A DNA stretch of 64,000 nucleotides from Desulfoferula mesophila (GCF_037076455.1 NZ_AP028679.1:2061501-2125500), one strand, 5' to 3'. Positions 37,920 through 47,643 are shown, counted from the first letter of the stretch. Notes: generated from the sequence alone by a model not told the origin. Numbers and translations are program-made.

Positions 37920-40193
37920 TCATGGCCCCAGGCGCAGCCAGTCCAGGCCCACCGCGTCGCGGCCGCTGTGGCTCAACATTCTTACTTGAAGCAGGTGGCG
38001 GCCCGGTGAAACGCTGATCGGCAAACGGTAGATGCGCCAAGCGGTTTTGACCACCAGGATCTGACCCAATGGCTTGTCGTCCATATAAAACGCGATAACC
38101 GGCGGGGGCCCCGCTTGGGTACGGTCCGCCACCCGGTGGGCACGCACCTCCAGGAACTCTATGTCCCGCCCCGCCACCACCATGGTTTGGCCATGGTCGG
38201 CGGGGCTGCGCAATACCAACTGCACCCGGCGGTTGTAATAATTGCCGTAAAGCCGCGACTCTGCGGTGCGTAGGTTTTCCGCTTCCATGTAACCGGTCGG
38301 GACCAGACGCCCCAAAACCACGCTTGTCAGCAGCGCCGCCAAAACCAGGGCTCCGCCCGCGATCCCCAGGCGGCCCAGGCCCCAAGCGGGCGGCTGGGCG
38401 GCCGCGGGCTTGGGATCGCGCCAGAGGTAATACGCGGACGCTGCCAACAGGAGCAGCCAGGGCAGTACCGGCAAAATAGGTTGCCAGGAGATCTCGTTGA
38501 ACGAGGGCCAGAAGCGATGGGCCGTGCCGGACAGGGCGTCGTCCAGCCAGGCCAGGAAGTTGTTGATGCCGGTGCGGCGATGGAAACGCCACTGGGGAAT
38601 AAGCGTGAAAATCCAGGCCACCGCCAGGCTGGCCAGGCCCAGCGCGGCGCACAGCGAGCGCCACAGGCGACCGCCACGCGCGAAAGCGGGCAGGGACCAT
38701 AGCGCCAGAATGGGCAGCAGAGGCGCCAAAAAGCGCCCCGGCGGGGTGAAGCCACCTTCCCATTGCACCCAGCGCCATAGAACGACCGCGCTCACCGACA
38801 CCCCGGCGATTATAAGTCCGTACAGCAGTTGGCGCGGGTGCTCCCGGCCAAAGCGGGCCGCTCCGGCCAGGCCCAAAATAAGCCACGGCGCATAGGCCAG
38901 CAGCCCGAATTGCTGGTCAAAGAGCATGGCCGGCAGGGAGACGAGCATGGGGCCCAACTGCACGCCTTTGATGCTCCAGAGCTTGTTGGTCACCAGGCCA
39001 AGGCCGGGCGCACCGAGCAGGGAGGCCAGCAACAGCGCGGCCAACAAGGCGAGCAGACCGGAACCGATGAGCACGATTTTGCGCCGCCGAAGCGGGAAAT
39101 GCAGATACAGGGCGGCAAGGCCGGCCAGGATCAGGCCCAGGGAAACCGGGGCCAGGCGCATCTTGGCCAGAGCCAGGAAAATAGCGATAAGGCCCAATAG
39201 CAGGAGGGCCGGCGCGGTGCGCCTTTGGATGCACTGGCAGCAATGCAAGCCAAGAATGACCCCCAGCACGCCCAAGGCTCCGGGATAGACGTGTTGGGTG
39301 AGCTGCAACAGGGGCAGGGAAAAGCCCAGCAGCCAGGTGGCGGCCAGCACGGGCCGCTCCCTGTACCCCAGGTTGAGGCCCAGGCGGCAGAACAGCCCCA
39401 GGGCAAGGGCCCCGGCCAGGGCCAGGATGGCCAAGGCGCCCAGGCGGCCGGCCAGCACCCATCCCGGGCCCAGCAGGGCGAAGAGCCCCCAGGACTCGGC
39501 CAAGGGCTTGGCCAAGCTCTTGCTCCAGCCGCCCCAATAAAAATGCAGACGGTATTCCGGCATGTGGGCCTGGCCGGAAGACAGGCCCAAGGCGGCCATA
39601 AGCCGGTCGGTGTTGATCAGATACAGGGACTCGTCGCCGCAAGTGCTCACCGCCTGGGCGACCCAAAAGTTCAGGCCCAGGTACAGGGCCAGGCCCAACA
39701 ACGCGCCGCCCCAGGCCAGCAACCGGCCGTCGGCCCCGGGGCTGCCCCCCGCCTCCCACAGCATGGCCGCGACCAGCGCCGCCTGCCAGCTCAGGGCCGC
39801 CAAATAAGCCACCCCGCACCATAGGGGCCAGGCCGGGGTATGAGCGTGGAGGGCGGTGAAACCCAGCATGAGCGGCAGGGCCGCGTAGGCAGGCCAATCC
39901 AGGGAAGAGAAACGGGCGGCGGAGCGCGGGGCGTCCGTCCTGGCCCAGCGAGACAGCAGATACCCGGCGCTGCTCATGAATAGCAGGCCCAGGGGCGCCC
40001 AGTCGCCCAGGAACTTCCACCAGAAACCAGGACGGTCCAGGCCGATGAGGGGAGCCAAATCCCCGGCCGGGGAATCGGGCAGGCCCAGGCGATGGAGCAG
40101 CAAACGCATGGCCAGGGCCCATGCCAGGGCCAACGCGGCCTTGCCCAACCACGAACGCGAGATATTCATGGCCGGTAGCCCCCAACTGCGCAT
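37920..40193 (-). CDS. Large polytopic membrane protein, probable GT39-like glycosyltransferase
   Basis: This protein of about 757 residues has at least twelve hydrophobic segments. An acidic loop STCGDESLYLINTDRLM sits after an early membrane helix, where ArnT-like enzymes have their catalytic Asp/Glu. The last 150 residues form a soluble beta domain (YMEAENLRTAESR onward) that resembles a carbohydrate-binding module. The longest frame begins at 40334, but the ATG at 40193 has GGAGGTG at ideal spacing and is preferred. It is likely in one operon with the downstream GT39-like gene. Specificity is unknown. Confidence 0.65.
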   Translation of the reverse strand: MRSWGLPAMNISRSWLGKAALALAWALAMRLLLHRLGLPDSPAGDLAPLIGLDRPGFWWKFLGDWAPLGLLFMSSAGYLLSRWARTDAPRSAARFSSLDWPAYAALPLMLGFTALHAHTPAWPLWCGVAYLAALSWQAALVAAMLWEAGGSPGADGRLLAWGGALLGLALYLGLNFWVAQAVSTCGDESLYLINTDRLMAALGLSSGQAHMPEYRLHFYWGGWSKSLAKPLAESWGLFALLGPGWVLAGRLGALAILALAGALALGLFCRLGLNLGYRERPVLAATWLLGFSLPLLQLTQHVYPGALGVLGVILGLHCCQCIQRRTAPALLLLGLIAIFLALAKMRLAPVSLGLILAGLAALYLHFPLRRRKIVLIGSGLLALLAALLLASLLGAPGLGLVTNKLWSIKGVQLGPMLVSLPAMLFDQQFGLLAYAPWLILGLAGAARFGREHPRQLLYGLIIAGVSVSAVVLWRWVQWEGGFTPPGRFLAPLLPILALWSLPAFARGGRLWRSLCAALGLASLAVAWIFTLIPQWRFHRRTGINNFLAWLDDALSGTAHRFWPSFNEISWQPILPVLPWLLLLAASAYYLWRDPKPAAAQPPAWGLGRLGIAGGALVLAALLTSVVLGRLVPTGYMEAENLRTAESRLYGNYYNRRVQLVLRSPADHGQTMVVAGRDIEFLEVRAHRVADRTQAGPPPVIAFYMDDKPLGQILVVKTAWRIYRLPISVSPGRHLLQVRMLSHSGRDAVGLDWLRLGP

Positions 40194-40263
40194 ATAAAAG
40201 CACCTCCATCGCCTTGTGCCGCGCCGGTCGCGGCCCTTGGCCGCCCGATGGCACGATGAAGTT

Positions 40264-40293
40264 AACATATCAGCCGCCCCTGGCAAGCGGCAA
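40264..40293 (-). promoter_or_regulatory. Possible promoter of the membrane glycosyltransferase pair
   Basis: On the minus strand TTGCCG (40293-40288), an 18-base spacer and TATGTT (40269-40264), about 70 bases upstream of the GGAGGTG-ATG start. An overlapping alternative (TTGCCA, 16, TAACTT) fits equally, so the exact hexamers are uncertain. Confidence 0.35.
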
Positions 40294-40317
40294 TAAAATG
40301 GCTCATTGAAGCGGCGC

Positions 40318-40353
40318 AAAAAAGACCGCCGCACCCCGAGGGATGCGGCGGTC
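40318..40353 (-). terminator. Rho-independent terminator of the metVF-glutamate synthase operon
   Basis: On the minus strand the stem GACCGCCGCA (40353-40344) pairs with TGCGGCGGTC (40333-40324) around a ten-base loop and is followed directly by T6 (40323-40318). It lies 20 bases after the stop of the amidotransferase gene. Confidence 0.92.
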
Positions 40354-40373
40354 CGGTCTGGTTGGTTGGTCGG

Positions 40374-43037
40374 CTACTCGGGAATGGCGTGCTTGGGGGA
40401 TACCGTTTTCTTGCCCGGGCCCACCTTGCGGTAGACCTCGTGGGGGGCGCGCTTCACGCCGTCCACGGTGAGCAGGTCGTCCACGCTGATTCCGAAGTGG
40501 CGCTCGTTGGCCTCCAGGTAGGGGAGGATCAGCTCCCAGTCCTGGTCGGTGAGCTCGAAATAAGCCCCGCCGTTGAGCTGCTGGTCCACCAGCTTGTGCT
40601 CGGGGTCGCGCACGTAGATGGCACCGCCGCTGGCCAGGGAGAACAGGTTGGATCCGGGGTAGGGGGCCTCCAGGGGCACCACCTTGCCTTGCTTGTCAAA
40701 GGTGATGCCGTTGAGCACCACGAAGCCCCCGCCGTTGTAGGGGTCGCCGGCCATGAAGGATTCGGCCAGGAAGTCCAGGCAGGTGCCGTTGATGACCACC
40801 CGGGGACGGCCCACGGCGTTGATCAGGGGCCGGCCCGCGCCGTTGCCCATGATGAAAACCTGGCCGCCCTTGGCCCCGTACATGAAGGCCTGGCCCACGT
40901 CGCCGTGAATCACCAGGGTGCCGGCCTTCAGGATCTGGCCCAGCTGGTCCTGGCCGTTGTCGTGGATCTGAATCTCCAGGCCGTCCATGCCCGAGGCGAT
41001 GTAGTCGCCGGAGGCGCCGTAGATGTCGAAGCGCACCTCCTCGGTCTCCGGGCCTAGGCCGCAGCCGTGGAAACGCTGGCCCTTGAGGCCGTAGACGATG
41101 AAGCGCTTCCAGCCCAGGTGATAGGCCTGCACCTCCAGGCGGGCATCGCACTCGTCGCCCTCGGGGGGGAAGTGGTGGGCGTAGACCACCAGCACCTTTT
41201 CATCGCCGGCCGGCGCGCGCAAATCGCCCTTGGTTTCCCAGTCGATACGGGCGTAGCGGGTGCCTTTGTTCTCGGCGATGGCCGGGGTGCGGTCCAGGAT
41301 GCCGTTGATGGCGGTGCGCAGCAGCTGCAGCACCACCGAGCGCTTCAGCTCGCCGGTGTCGTAGCGGCGGTCGTTGAGCAGGGTCAGGACCTCCAGGGCC
41401 CACTGGGTGCCCTGGTCGCTGGCCTGGGCCACCTTTTCCACCTGGGCGATGAGCCAGCGCACCTGGGCGAAGCTCCAGGAGGCCATGGCCGAGGCCGCCT
41501 GCTCGTATACCGCCATGGGCTCGGAGCCCTCGGGCGCGGCGTTCAGCGCCTCTTCCAGGCTCTGGGCCTGGTCCGGGACGCTGGTGACCTCTTGGGGATC
41601 AAAGCGCCACTGGCCGGAGTCCACCTCGATGGGGGTGCCGAACTTGTCCATGCAGGTGAGGTCGTAGCCCTGGCCGTTGCCCTGCACGTTGAACAGGAAG
41701 GCGCCGCCGTCGGTGGAGCTGCCGCCGCGGGCGTTCCAGTAGCGGTCGGCCACCAGGCGGAAGCGGGGATCTTCCTGGTTCAGGGAGAGCAGGGTGGCGT
41801 CGATGGCCTGCTTTTCCGAGCCCACCAGGCCGATGGACACGTCGCCGTGTTGCAGGGCGAAGACCTGGGGACGCAGCATGGAGGTGTCGGTGATGCCCAG
41901 AAGCTGGTACAGGTCCTTCTCCGGGTTGGAGCGGGCGATGATGAAGAACCAGGGGCCGTCCGGGCTGCCGTGCATGTGCATGGCCTGGATGGCCCTGTAC
42001 ACCGGCTTCTTCTGGGCGGACAGGCGCTCGAAGTCCAGCTCGGTGGTGGGGGCCATGGCCTCGATGACGTACTCCAGGGGGTAGTGGTACACCCTGGTCC
42101 ACAGGTCGAACAGCAGGACCGCCACCTCGGTGTCGGTGAGGAACTGGGTGGCGATGCCGTGCTGGCGCAGGTACTCGCTGACGCTGTAGTAGTTGGCGAA
42201 GTCGCCGTTGTGCACCAGGGCCTCGTTTAGCCCGATGAAGGGGTGGCTGCCGCCGGGGTGCCAGACGCGGCCCTTGGTGGGGTAGCGCTGGTGGGCGATC
42301 CACACCTTGGCCTTGAAGTCGTCCATGCCGTAGTACTGCACCACCGTCTCGGCGTAGCCCACCACCTTCATGATCACCAGGTTGCGGGCGTGGCTGAGCA
42401 CGAAGGCGCGCTTTTCGCCCAGGCTGGTGTAGAAGGTGGCGTTGAGGCGGTTGGTGTTGCGGTAGATGAACTCGTCTTCCAGGGCTCGGCCGCTCAGCTC
42501 GCCCAGGCCCTCTTCGGCGGCGAAGGACTCCAGGGCCGCCGCTTTGGGCCGCACGAAATAGCGCACCACGTCCGGAGGCTTCACCTCCAGGCCGAAATCG
42601 CGGTAGTCGCCCTGGGTCTCAACCCTGGCCTTGTGGTGGATGTCCAGGTAGGGGCTGACACACTGGGCCTCGACCTCACCCTCGGCCTCGGGGTCCAAAA
42701 GGGCCACCTGCAGGATGTAGTCGTCTTTCAGGGTGCCGGCGTCCACGCCCAGCTGTTGGGGGTCCAGACAGGCCGCGGCGATGCCGCCGCCCTTGCCGTT
42801 GCCCCGGTTGTGCATCTGCACCGACGGTTCGAATATATGGCGTCCCCGCACGGGCACGTTGGCCGCGAAACCCACCACGCCGCAGCCGCCTTCTTCGGCG
42901 GCCTTGTGGGGGCTAAGCGGAGGAGCGTCGGCCGACGCCCTACGGCGGGAGGCCAGGATGGCCTCGGTCATGCGGGTCAGCTCCTCCCGGGAGGGGAGGC
43001 GGCTTTGTCGTCCTTGGGCTTGGAATAGGCTGGCCAC
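40374..43037 (-). CDS. Glutamate synthase subunit: class II glutamine amidotransferase plus GXGXG domain
   Basis: This protein of about 887 residues has an Ntn-type glutamine amidotransferase domain beginning at Cys52 (GGCGVVGFAAN) with HQRYPTKGRVWHPGGSHPF and HNGDFANYY active-site loops, and a C-terminal GXGXG beta-helix domain (GASGDYIASGMDGLEI, GDVGQAFMYGAKGG). It lacks the FMN synthase domain, which is the preceding gene, so glutamine hydrolysis and the synthase core are on two chains as in archaeal-type GltS. Cys52 must be freed by removal of a 51-residue propeptide. The GTG at 43037 has AGAGGA upstream and avoids the overlap of the longer frame. Confidence 0.88.
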   Translation of the reverse strand: MASLFQAQGRQSRLPSREELTRMTEAILASRRRASADAPPLSPHKAAEEGGCGVVGFAANVPVRGRHIFEPSVQMHNRGNGKGGGIAAACLDPQQLGVDAGTLKDDYILQVALLDPEAEGEVEAQCVSPYLDIHHKARVETQGDYRDFGLEVKPPDVVRYFVRPKAAALESFAAEEGLGELSGRALEDEFIYRNTNRLNATFYTSLGEKRAFVLSHARNLVIMKVVGYAETVVQYYGMDDFKAKVWIAHQRYPTKGRVWHPGGSHPFIGLNEALVHNGDFANYYSVSEYLRQHGIATQFLTDTEVAVLLFDLWTRVYHYPLEYVIEAMAPTTELDFERLSAQKKPVYRAIQAMHMHGSPDGPWFFIIARSNPEKDLYQLLGITDTSMLRPQVFALQHGDVSIGLVGSEKQAIDATLLSLNQEDPRFRLVADRYWNARGGSSTDGGAFLFNVQGNGQGYDLTCMDKFGTPIEVDSGQWRFDPQEVTSVPDQAQSLEEALNAAPEGSEPMAVYEQAASAMASWSFAQVRWLIAQVEKVAQASDQGTQWALEVLTLLNDRRYDTGELKRSVVLQLLRTAINGILDRTPAIAENKGTRYARIDWETKGDLRAPAGDEKVLVVYAHHFPPEGDECDARLEVQAYHLGWKRFIVYGLKGQRFHGCGLGPETEEVRFDIYGASGDYIASGMDGLEIQIHDNGQDQLGQILKAGTLVIHGDVGQAFMYGAKGGQVFIMGNGAGRPLINAVGRPRVVINGTCLDFLAESFMAGDPYNGGGFVVLNGITFDKQGKVVPLEAPYPGSNLFSLASGGAIYVRDPEHKLVDQQLNGGAYFELTDQDWELILPYLEANERHFGISVDDLLTVDGVKRAPHEVYRKVGPGKKTVSPKHAIPE

Positions 43038-43057
43038 GATGGCGGTTCCTCTCTCTT

Positions 43058-45982
43058 TCAAGCCTTTTTCTGATAATCCAGATGGGTGAGCAGGTCGCTG
43101 CGTCCCACCAGGTCCCGAACACTCTTGAGCCCCAGGCGCCACAGGATGTCCCGCAGCTGGATGGCCCAGGAGTTGAACAGGTTGATCACCCGCTGGCTGC
43201 CCCAGTCGGCGTCATAAGCCGCCGAAAGCACGGGGTCGGTGGTGGCGATGCCCCGGGGACAGCCCCGGCCGGACTCGCAGTTGGCGCAACGGATGCACTC
43301 CAGGGCCACCATGTCCGCGGTGCCGCAGACGATGCCGTCGGCGCCCAGGGCGATGGCCTTGGCCACGTCCCAAGCGGTGCGCACTCCGCCGGAAGCGATC
43401 AGGGTGATCTTGTCGCGGATGCCCTCCTCGGTGAGGAAGCGGTGCACCATGGGGATGGCGTACTCGATGGGCATGGCGATGTTCTTCTTGGCGATGTCCG
43501 GTGCCGCCCCGGTGCCGCCGTAGCTGCCGTCCAGGTGCACGATGTGGGCCCCGGCGTAATAGGAGCCCACGGCCACCATGTCCACGTCCACCGGGGTGGA
43601 GACCTTCACCGAGACCAGGGTGGTGGGGTTGACGTGCTTGATCCAGTCCACGTGCTTCTTGTGGTCTTCCACCGAATACACGGAGTGGAAGGGGAAGGGG
43701 CTGAACAGGGAGGTGCCCACCACGGCCTCGCGCATCTTGGCCACCGCCTCGGTGACCTTGTCGCCCAGCAGGTGGCCGCCCAGGCCGGGCTTGGCGCCCT
43801 GGGCGTATTTGAACTCCACGATGCGTACCCGCTGGATCGTATCCTCGCGCACCCCGAACAGACCCGTGGCCACCTGGGTGATCACGTTGTCGGAGTATTT
43901 TTCCAGCACGGGCGGGAAGCCACCCTCACCGGTGCAGGTGAAGGAGTTCATGGAGGAGTAAGCCCGGGCCCGGCTCTCCATGGTGGCCTGGCTCACCGAG
44001 CCGAAGCTCATGCCGCCGCCGTAGACCGGGAAGCCGATCTCCACCGGAGGCCGGCCGTCGTCGTCGCGCCGGTTCAGGGGCAGGGAAAGGTCCACGTCCT
44101 GAGGGCCGAAGCTGGCGTCGGGCGGCTCGGGCGGGAACACTATCTCCATGCGGTCGAAGCCGCCGCCGCTGGCGCCCTTGCGGTACTCCAGATTTTCCTC
44201 GGGCGGCTTGCCGGTCTCGGCCTGGATCCAGGTGGCCACCAACAGGTCGGCGGGCCAGCGGGGATCGCCGAAGGTCTTCCACACCGGGTTTTGCCCCACC
44301 CGAATGGCTTCCACCGGACAGGCGTCGCCGCAATAGGAGCCGATGGAGCGGCAATAATCCGCGCCCCGGCAATGGCGGCTGCGCGGGGCCAGCATCTTCT
44401 CGCCGGCCTTTACGTGCACCCCGAACTGGCAGACCTCGGCGCATTTGCCGCAGGCCACGCAGGTGTTGAGGCGCTCGACCTTGAACTTGGTCAGGGCGTT
44501 GCGGTAGCGCGAGGGCGCCGTGGCGATATTGACCGGCAGGGCGCTGTAATCGCCGGGAGCCAGCGGAGGGGCCGCGGTCGGCTTGGCGGGGGGCAGGTCG
44601 GTGACCCGCTCGCCGAAGATGGGCGCGAAGCTCATCTTCTCCAGGTCCTCGAAGACCATGGCCCGGCCCATCTCGCCGCGCAGGCGGCGCACCTCGCGGA
44701 TGCCCATGGCCCCCATCAGCTCGATGAGCTGGGAGTGGAAGGCGCCCAGCAGGTTGACCACGCGGCGTTTGCCCTGCTCGGCGTCGATGCCGTCCAGGTT
44801 CACCGGGCAGTCGAAGCCCTCGGTGCAAGAGCCGCACAAGCGGCACTCCATGGCCACGTTGAGCACCAGGCCCAGGCTCACGGCGTCGGCGCCGCAAAGG
44901 ATGGTCTTGGCCACGTGCTCGGCCAGGGCCACCCCGCCGCCGGCCACCAGGGTCACCTGGTCGCGGCAGGCCTCGTCCACCAGGCGCAGGTGCACCTCGC
45001 GCAACAGGTCGGTGATGAAGGTGCCCGCGGCCTTGCCCAGGCCCTGGCCCTTGTAGCCGGCCTGCAGGTAGAGCACCTCGGCTCCGGCCAGGGCCAGCTC
45101 GGCGGCGCGGTCGGCCGCGTCTTGGTCTAGAGCCAGGCGCACGGCCACCACCAGGTCGGGCCTGAGCTCTTTGAGCTTGGCCACGTCGTCCATCACCCCG
45201 GGGGTGTCGATCATCTCGGCCATGACCACCCCGTCCAGGGGGCTCAGGTTGGCCGGAACGCCGTCCAGGCGCACGATGAGGTGGGGGCGCAGGTCGGCCA
45301 ACAGGTCGGCGGCCTCCTCATAGGTGGCCACGGCCAGGGTCCTGCCCTCCTTGGCCGCCAGGGCCAAGGCCCGGCGGGTGCCGGGGCCCGCCTTGCCCCA
45401 GGGGGGGATGTCCAGGATCATGGGCGTGGGCAACTCCACCATGGGCGGCATGTCCACGTCCAGGGCGCCGTCTTCGTCGAAGAACAGGCGGTCGGGGCGG
45501 CGGCCCAGCTCGATGGTGGTGCTGATGTATTCGCGGCCGTGGATGCCGTCGCGGGTGGGCCGCACGATCTCGCTCATGTCGGTCCACATCTTGTCAAAGC
45601 CGGGACCGGCAAAGGGGCCGCGATAGCCGGCCCCGGACACCGGGATGGCGCCGGTGGTGGCCTGCTTCCACAGGGTGCCGATGATGTCCGGCCGCCAATA
45701 ATCGTCGCCCATGGCCTCGAACTGGGGGTTCACGGCCCGGGAGAGGATGCCTTTTTTGCATTCCTGCACGCAGCGCATGCAGCTGATGCACATGGAGTCG
45801 GTGGTGTCCACCACCTGCCCGGCGTCAAAGGTCTTCTTGCGATAAACCTCGTAAATGCAGCTATCGCGCTTGACGCACTTCAGGCAGCCCAAACAGCCTT
45901 CCGTCTCCATGGCGGCGATTTTGGCCACCGGAGTGAAACGCGGTTGGGTGGGGTCCACCTCGACGTGATACTTTTCGCCCAT
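43058..45982 (-). CDS. Glutamate synthase FMN/iron-sulfur subunit with internal duplication
   Basis: This 974-residue protein carries, in order: two [4Fe-4S] motifs (Cys30/33/36/42 and Cys65/68/71/75), a partial TIM-barrel copy (about 275-440) with a C-x2-C-x2-C-x5-C set at 380-392, ferredoxin-type cysteines (508-519 and 538-555), and the FMN glutamate synthase barrel (about 640-960) with VSVKVSTPVDVD, HLDGSYGGTGAAP and a second C-x2-C-x2-C-x5-C set at 896-908. It should condense ammonia with 2-oxoglutarate using electrons from a ferredoxin-like donor; no GltD-type NADPH subunit is adjacent. It lies between metF and the amidotransferase gene. Confidence 0.85.
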   Translation of the reverse strand: MGEKYHVEVDPTQPRFTPVAKIAAMETEGCLGCLKCVKRDSCIYEVYRKKTFDAGQVVDTTDSMCISCMRCVQECKKGILSRAVNPQFEAMGDDYWRPDIIGTLWKQATTGAIPVSGAGYRGPFAGPGFDKMWTDMSEIVRPTRDGIHGREYISTTIELGRRPDRLFFDEDGALDVDMPPMVELPTPMILDIPPWGKAGPGTRRALALAAKEGRTLAVATYEEAADLLADLRPHLIVRLDGVPANLSPLDGVVMAEMIDTPGVMDDVAKLKELRPDLVVAVRLALDQDAADRAAELALAGAEVLYLQAGYKGQGLGKAAGTFITDLLREVHLRLVDEACRDQVTLVAGGGVALAEHVAKTILCGADAVSLGLVLNVAMECRLCGSCTEGFDCPVNLDGIDAEQGKRRVVNLLGAFHSQLIELMGAMGIREVRRLRGEMGRAMVFEDLEKMSFAPIFGERVTDLPPAKPTAAPPLAPGDYSALPVNIATAPSRYRNALTKFKVERLNTCVACGKCAEVCQFGVHVKAGEKMLAPRSRHCRGADYCRSIGSYCGDACPVEAIRVGQNPVWKTFGDPRWPADLLVATWIQAETGKPPEENLEYRKGASGGGFDRMEIVFPPEPPDASFGPQDVDLSLPLNRRDDDGRPPVEIGFPVYGGGMSFGSVSQATMESRARAYSSMNSFTCTGEGGFPPVLEKYSDNVITQVATGLFGVREDTIQRVRIVEFKYAQGAKPGLGGHLLGDKVTEAVAKMREAVVGTSLFSPFPFHSVYSVEDHKKHVDWIKHVNPTTLVSVKVSTPVDVDMVAVGSYYAGAHIVHLDGSYGGTGAAPDIAKKNIAMPIEYAIPMVHRFLTEEGIRDKITLIASGGVRTAWDVAKAIALGADGIVCGTADMVALECIRCANCESGRGCPRGIATTDPVLSAAYDADWGSQRVINLFNSWAIQLRDILWRLGLKSVRDLVGRSDLLTHLDYQKKA

Positions 45983-46027
45983 TATAAAAATCCCGCTCGT
46001 CTGCTGGCGTTGAGCCCGGGCCGGAGT

Positions 46028-46969
46028 CTAGACCTCCGGACGCGGGGACAGGCCTGCCTGGTTGATTATCTCGGGCAAGAGCTCCTCGGCCTCGATGGCC
46101 TGCAGATGCACTCCCTTGACCCCCGTAAGCTCCCTGACCTGTTCGATCAGCTCGATGGTCACCTTGATACCCTCGGCCTGAGGGTCGGAGGCGCCTTTCA
46201 TACGGTCGATGAGCTCCTGGGGAACCACCACGCCGGGCACGTTCTTGTTCATGTAGTTGAGCATGCCCGCCGAACGGGGCACGATGAGCCCCGGCAGGAT
46301 GGCGGTTTTTTCGGTCAGGCCCATGTCCACCGCCTTGGCCAACTGCTCGGCAAAGGCCTTGATGTCGTAGACGGCCTGGGTCTGGATGAAGTCCGCGCCC
46401 GCGGCCACTTTCTTGGCCAGGCGCAACACGCGAAACTCCACCGGCGGTCCCAGGGGAGTCCAGGCCGCGCCGATGAAGAACTGCGGCTTGCTGGTCAGGC
46501 TGTCGCCCCCGGCCTGCAGGCCCTCGTCGCGCATGTTCTTGATGATGTTGATCAGCTGGATGGAGTCCACGTCGTAGACTCCCTTGGCTCCGGGATGGCC
46601 CTTGAGCTTGCCGCTGGCCCCGGCGCCCTGGTGGTCGCCGCTGATGGCCAGGATGTTCTTCAGCCCCAGGGCGGCCGCGCCCAGCAGGTCGCTCTGCATG
46701 GCGATGCGGTTGCGGTCCCGGCAGGTCATCTGGGCCACCGGCTCCAGCCCGGCGTCCAAGAGGATCTTGGAGCCGGCGATGGAGGACATGCGCACCACCG
46801 CGGTCTGGTTGTCGGTGACGTTGTAGGCGTCGGCAATGCCCCTGAGCACTTCGGCCTTTTTGAGCACCTCGTCCACGTCCGGGCCCCGGGGCGGGCCCAC
46901 TTCGGTGGTGAGGGCGAACTGGCCGGCGGCCAAAACCTTCTCTAACTTGGTTCCCGCTTTGAGACTCAT
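46028..46969 (-). CDS. metF: Methylenetetrahydrofolate reductase
   Basis: This 313-residue FAD TIM-barrel enzyme of the MetF family has FALTTEVGPPRGPD near the start and YNVTDNQTAVVRMSS near residue 52, the short form common in anaerobes. It interconverts methylene- and methyl-tetrahydrofolate, a step of methionine synthesis and of the Wood-Ljungdahl pathway. The ATG overlaps the metV stop as ATGA, with GGGAGGA upstream, so the MetV-MetF pair is translationally coupled. In MetVF enzymes MetV brings electrons from an iron-sulfur partner instead of NADPH. Confidence 0.93.
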   Translation of the reverse strand: MSLKAGTKLEKVLAAGQFALTTEVGPPRGPDVDEVLKKAEVLRGIADAYNVTDNQTAVVRMSSIAGSKILLDAGLEPVAQMTCRDRNRIAMQSDLLGAAALGLKNILAISGDHQGAGASGKLKGHPGAKGVYDVDSIQLINIIKNMRDEGLQAGGDSLTSKPQFFIGAAWTPLGPPVEFRVLRLAKKVAAGADFIQTQAVYDIKAFAEQLAKAVDMGLTEKTAILPGLIVPRSAGMLNYMNKNVPGVVVPQELIDRMKGASDPQAEGIKVTIELIEQVRELTGVKGVHLQAIEAEELLPEIINQAGLSPRPEV

Positions 46970-47637
46970 GACCGCAGATCCTCCCGCAGCATCCTCTTGG
47001 GCCCTCCGGCCGGCGAGTTGGACCAGTCCTTGGGAGGACGCACCTTGGTGAGGTCCTCCAACCGGCCGCGGGCGGTGGCCCGCTCCACGATCAGCCGCCA
47101 GATACAGGGCGTGTCCTCGTTGATCTCACACATTCCGTTGGTGCGGGTGCCGCCGCAGGGGCCGTTTTGCAGGCTCTTGGCGCAGCGGGCCACCGGGCAC
47201 AGGCCGAAGGTCAGCCCCAGCACGCAGTCGCCGCAGGCGGCGCAACGGCTGGTCCACAGGCCCGGCTCCTCACGGATGCTCAGGCTGGTGGTGTTGACTC
47301 CGGGGTAGAGCGAGGTATCGGCATAGCGCTCGGCCACCAGCTGCATGCCGATGCCGCAGGCCACGCTGACGATGGCGTCGGCCTCGGCCGCCGCCTCGGC
47401 GATGTCCTCCAGGAACTCGGGCTCGCACTGGCGCTCCAGGGTGGCGCTTTTCACCTCGATGGGGTTGCCGTCGTTTTGCATGGCCATGGCCAGCAGGGGC
47501 GCCAAGGTCTCCACCTCCCGCTCTCCGCCGGCGGCGCACTCGGCCACGCAGGTGGCGCAGCCGATTACCAGCACCTTTTTATGGCCGCGCAGGTAACCCA
47601 CCATCTCCTCAATGGGCTTCCACTCAGCGGTAATCAT
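46966..47637 (-). CDS. metV: MetV, iron-sulfur / zinc subunit of methylenetetrahydrofolate reductase
   Basis: This 223-residue protein matches the MetV family (annotated as methylenetetrahydrofolate reductase C-terminal domain): GCATCVAECAAGG near residue 26 and the dense cysteine block CAACGDCVLGLTFGLCPVARC followed by NGPCGG and CIW near 135-180. The cysteines are expected to bind [4Fe-4S] clusters and zinc and to relay electrons to MetF. Upstream by six bases is an MvhD-like gene, the kind of protein that links MetVF to other electron carriers in Moorella-type complexes. Confidence 0.9.
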   Translation of the reverse strand: MITAEWKPIEEMVGYLRGHKKVLVIGCATCVAECAAGGEREVETLAPLLAMAMQNDGNPIEVKSATLERQCEPEFLEDIAEAAAEADAIVSVACGIGMQLVAERYADTSLYPGVNTTSLSIREEPGLWTSRCAACGDCVLGLTFGLCPVARCAKSLQNGPCGGTRTNGMCEINEDTPCIWRLIVERATARGRLEDLTKVRPPKDWSNSPAGGPKRMLREDLRS

Positions 47638-47643
47638 CGGCGC

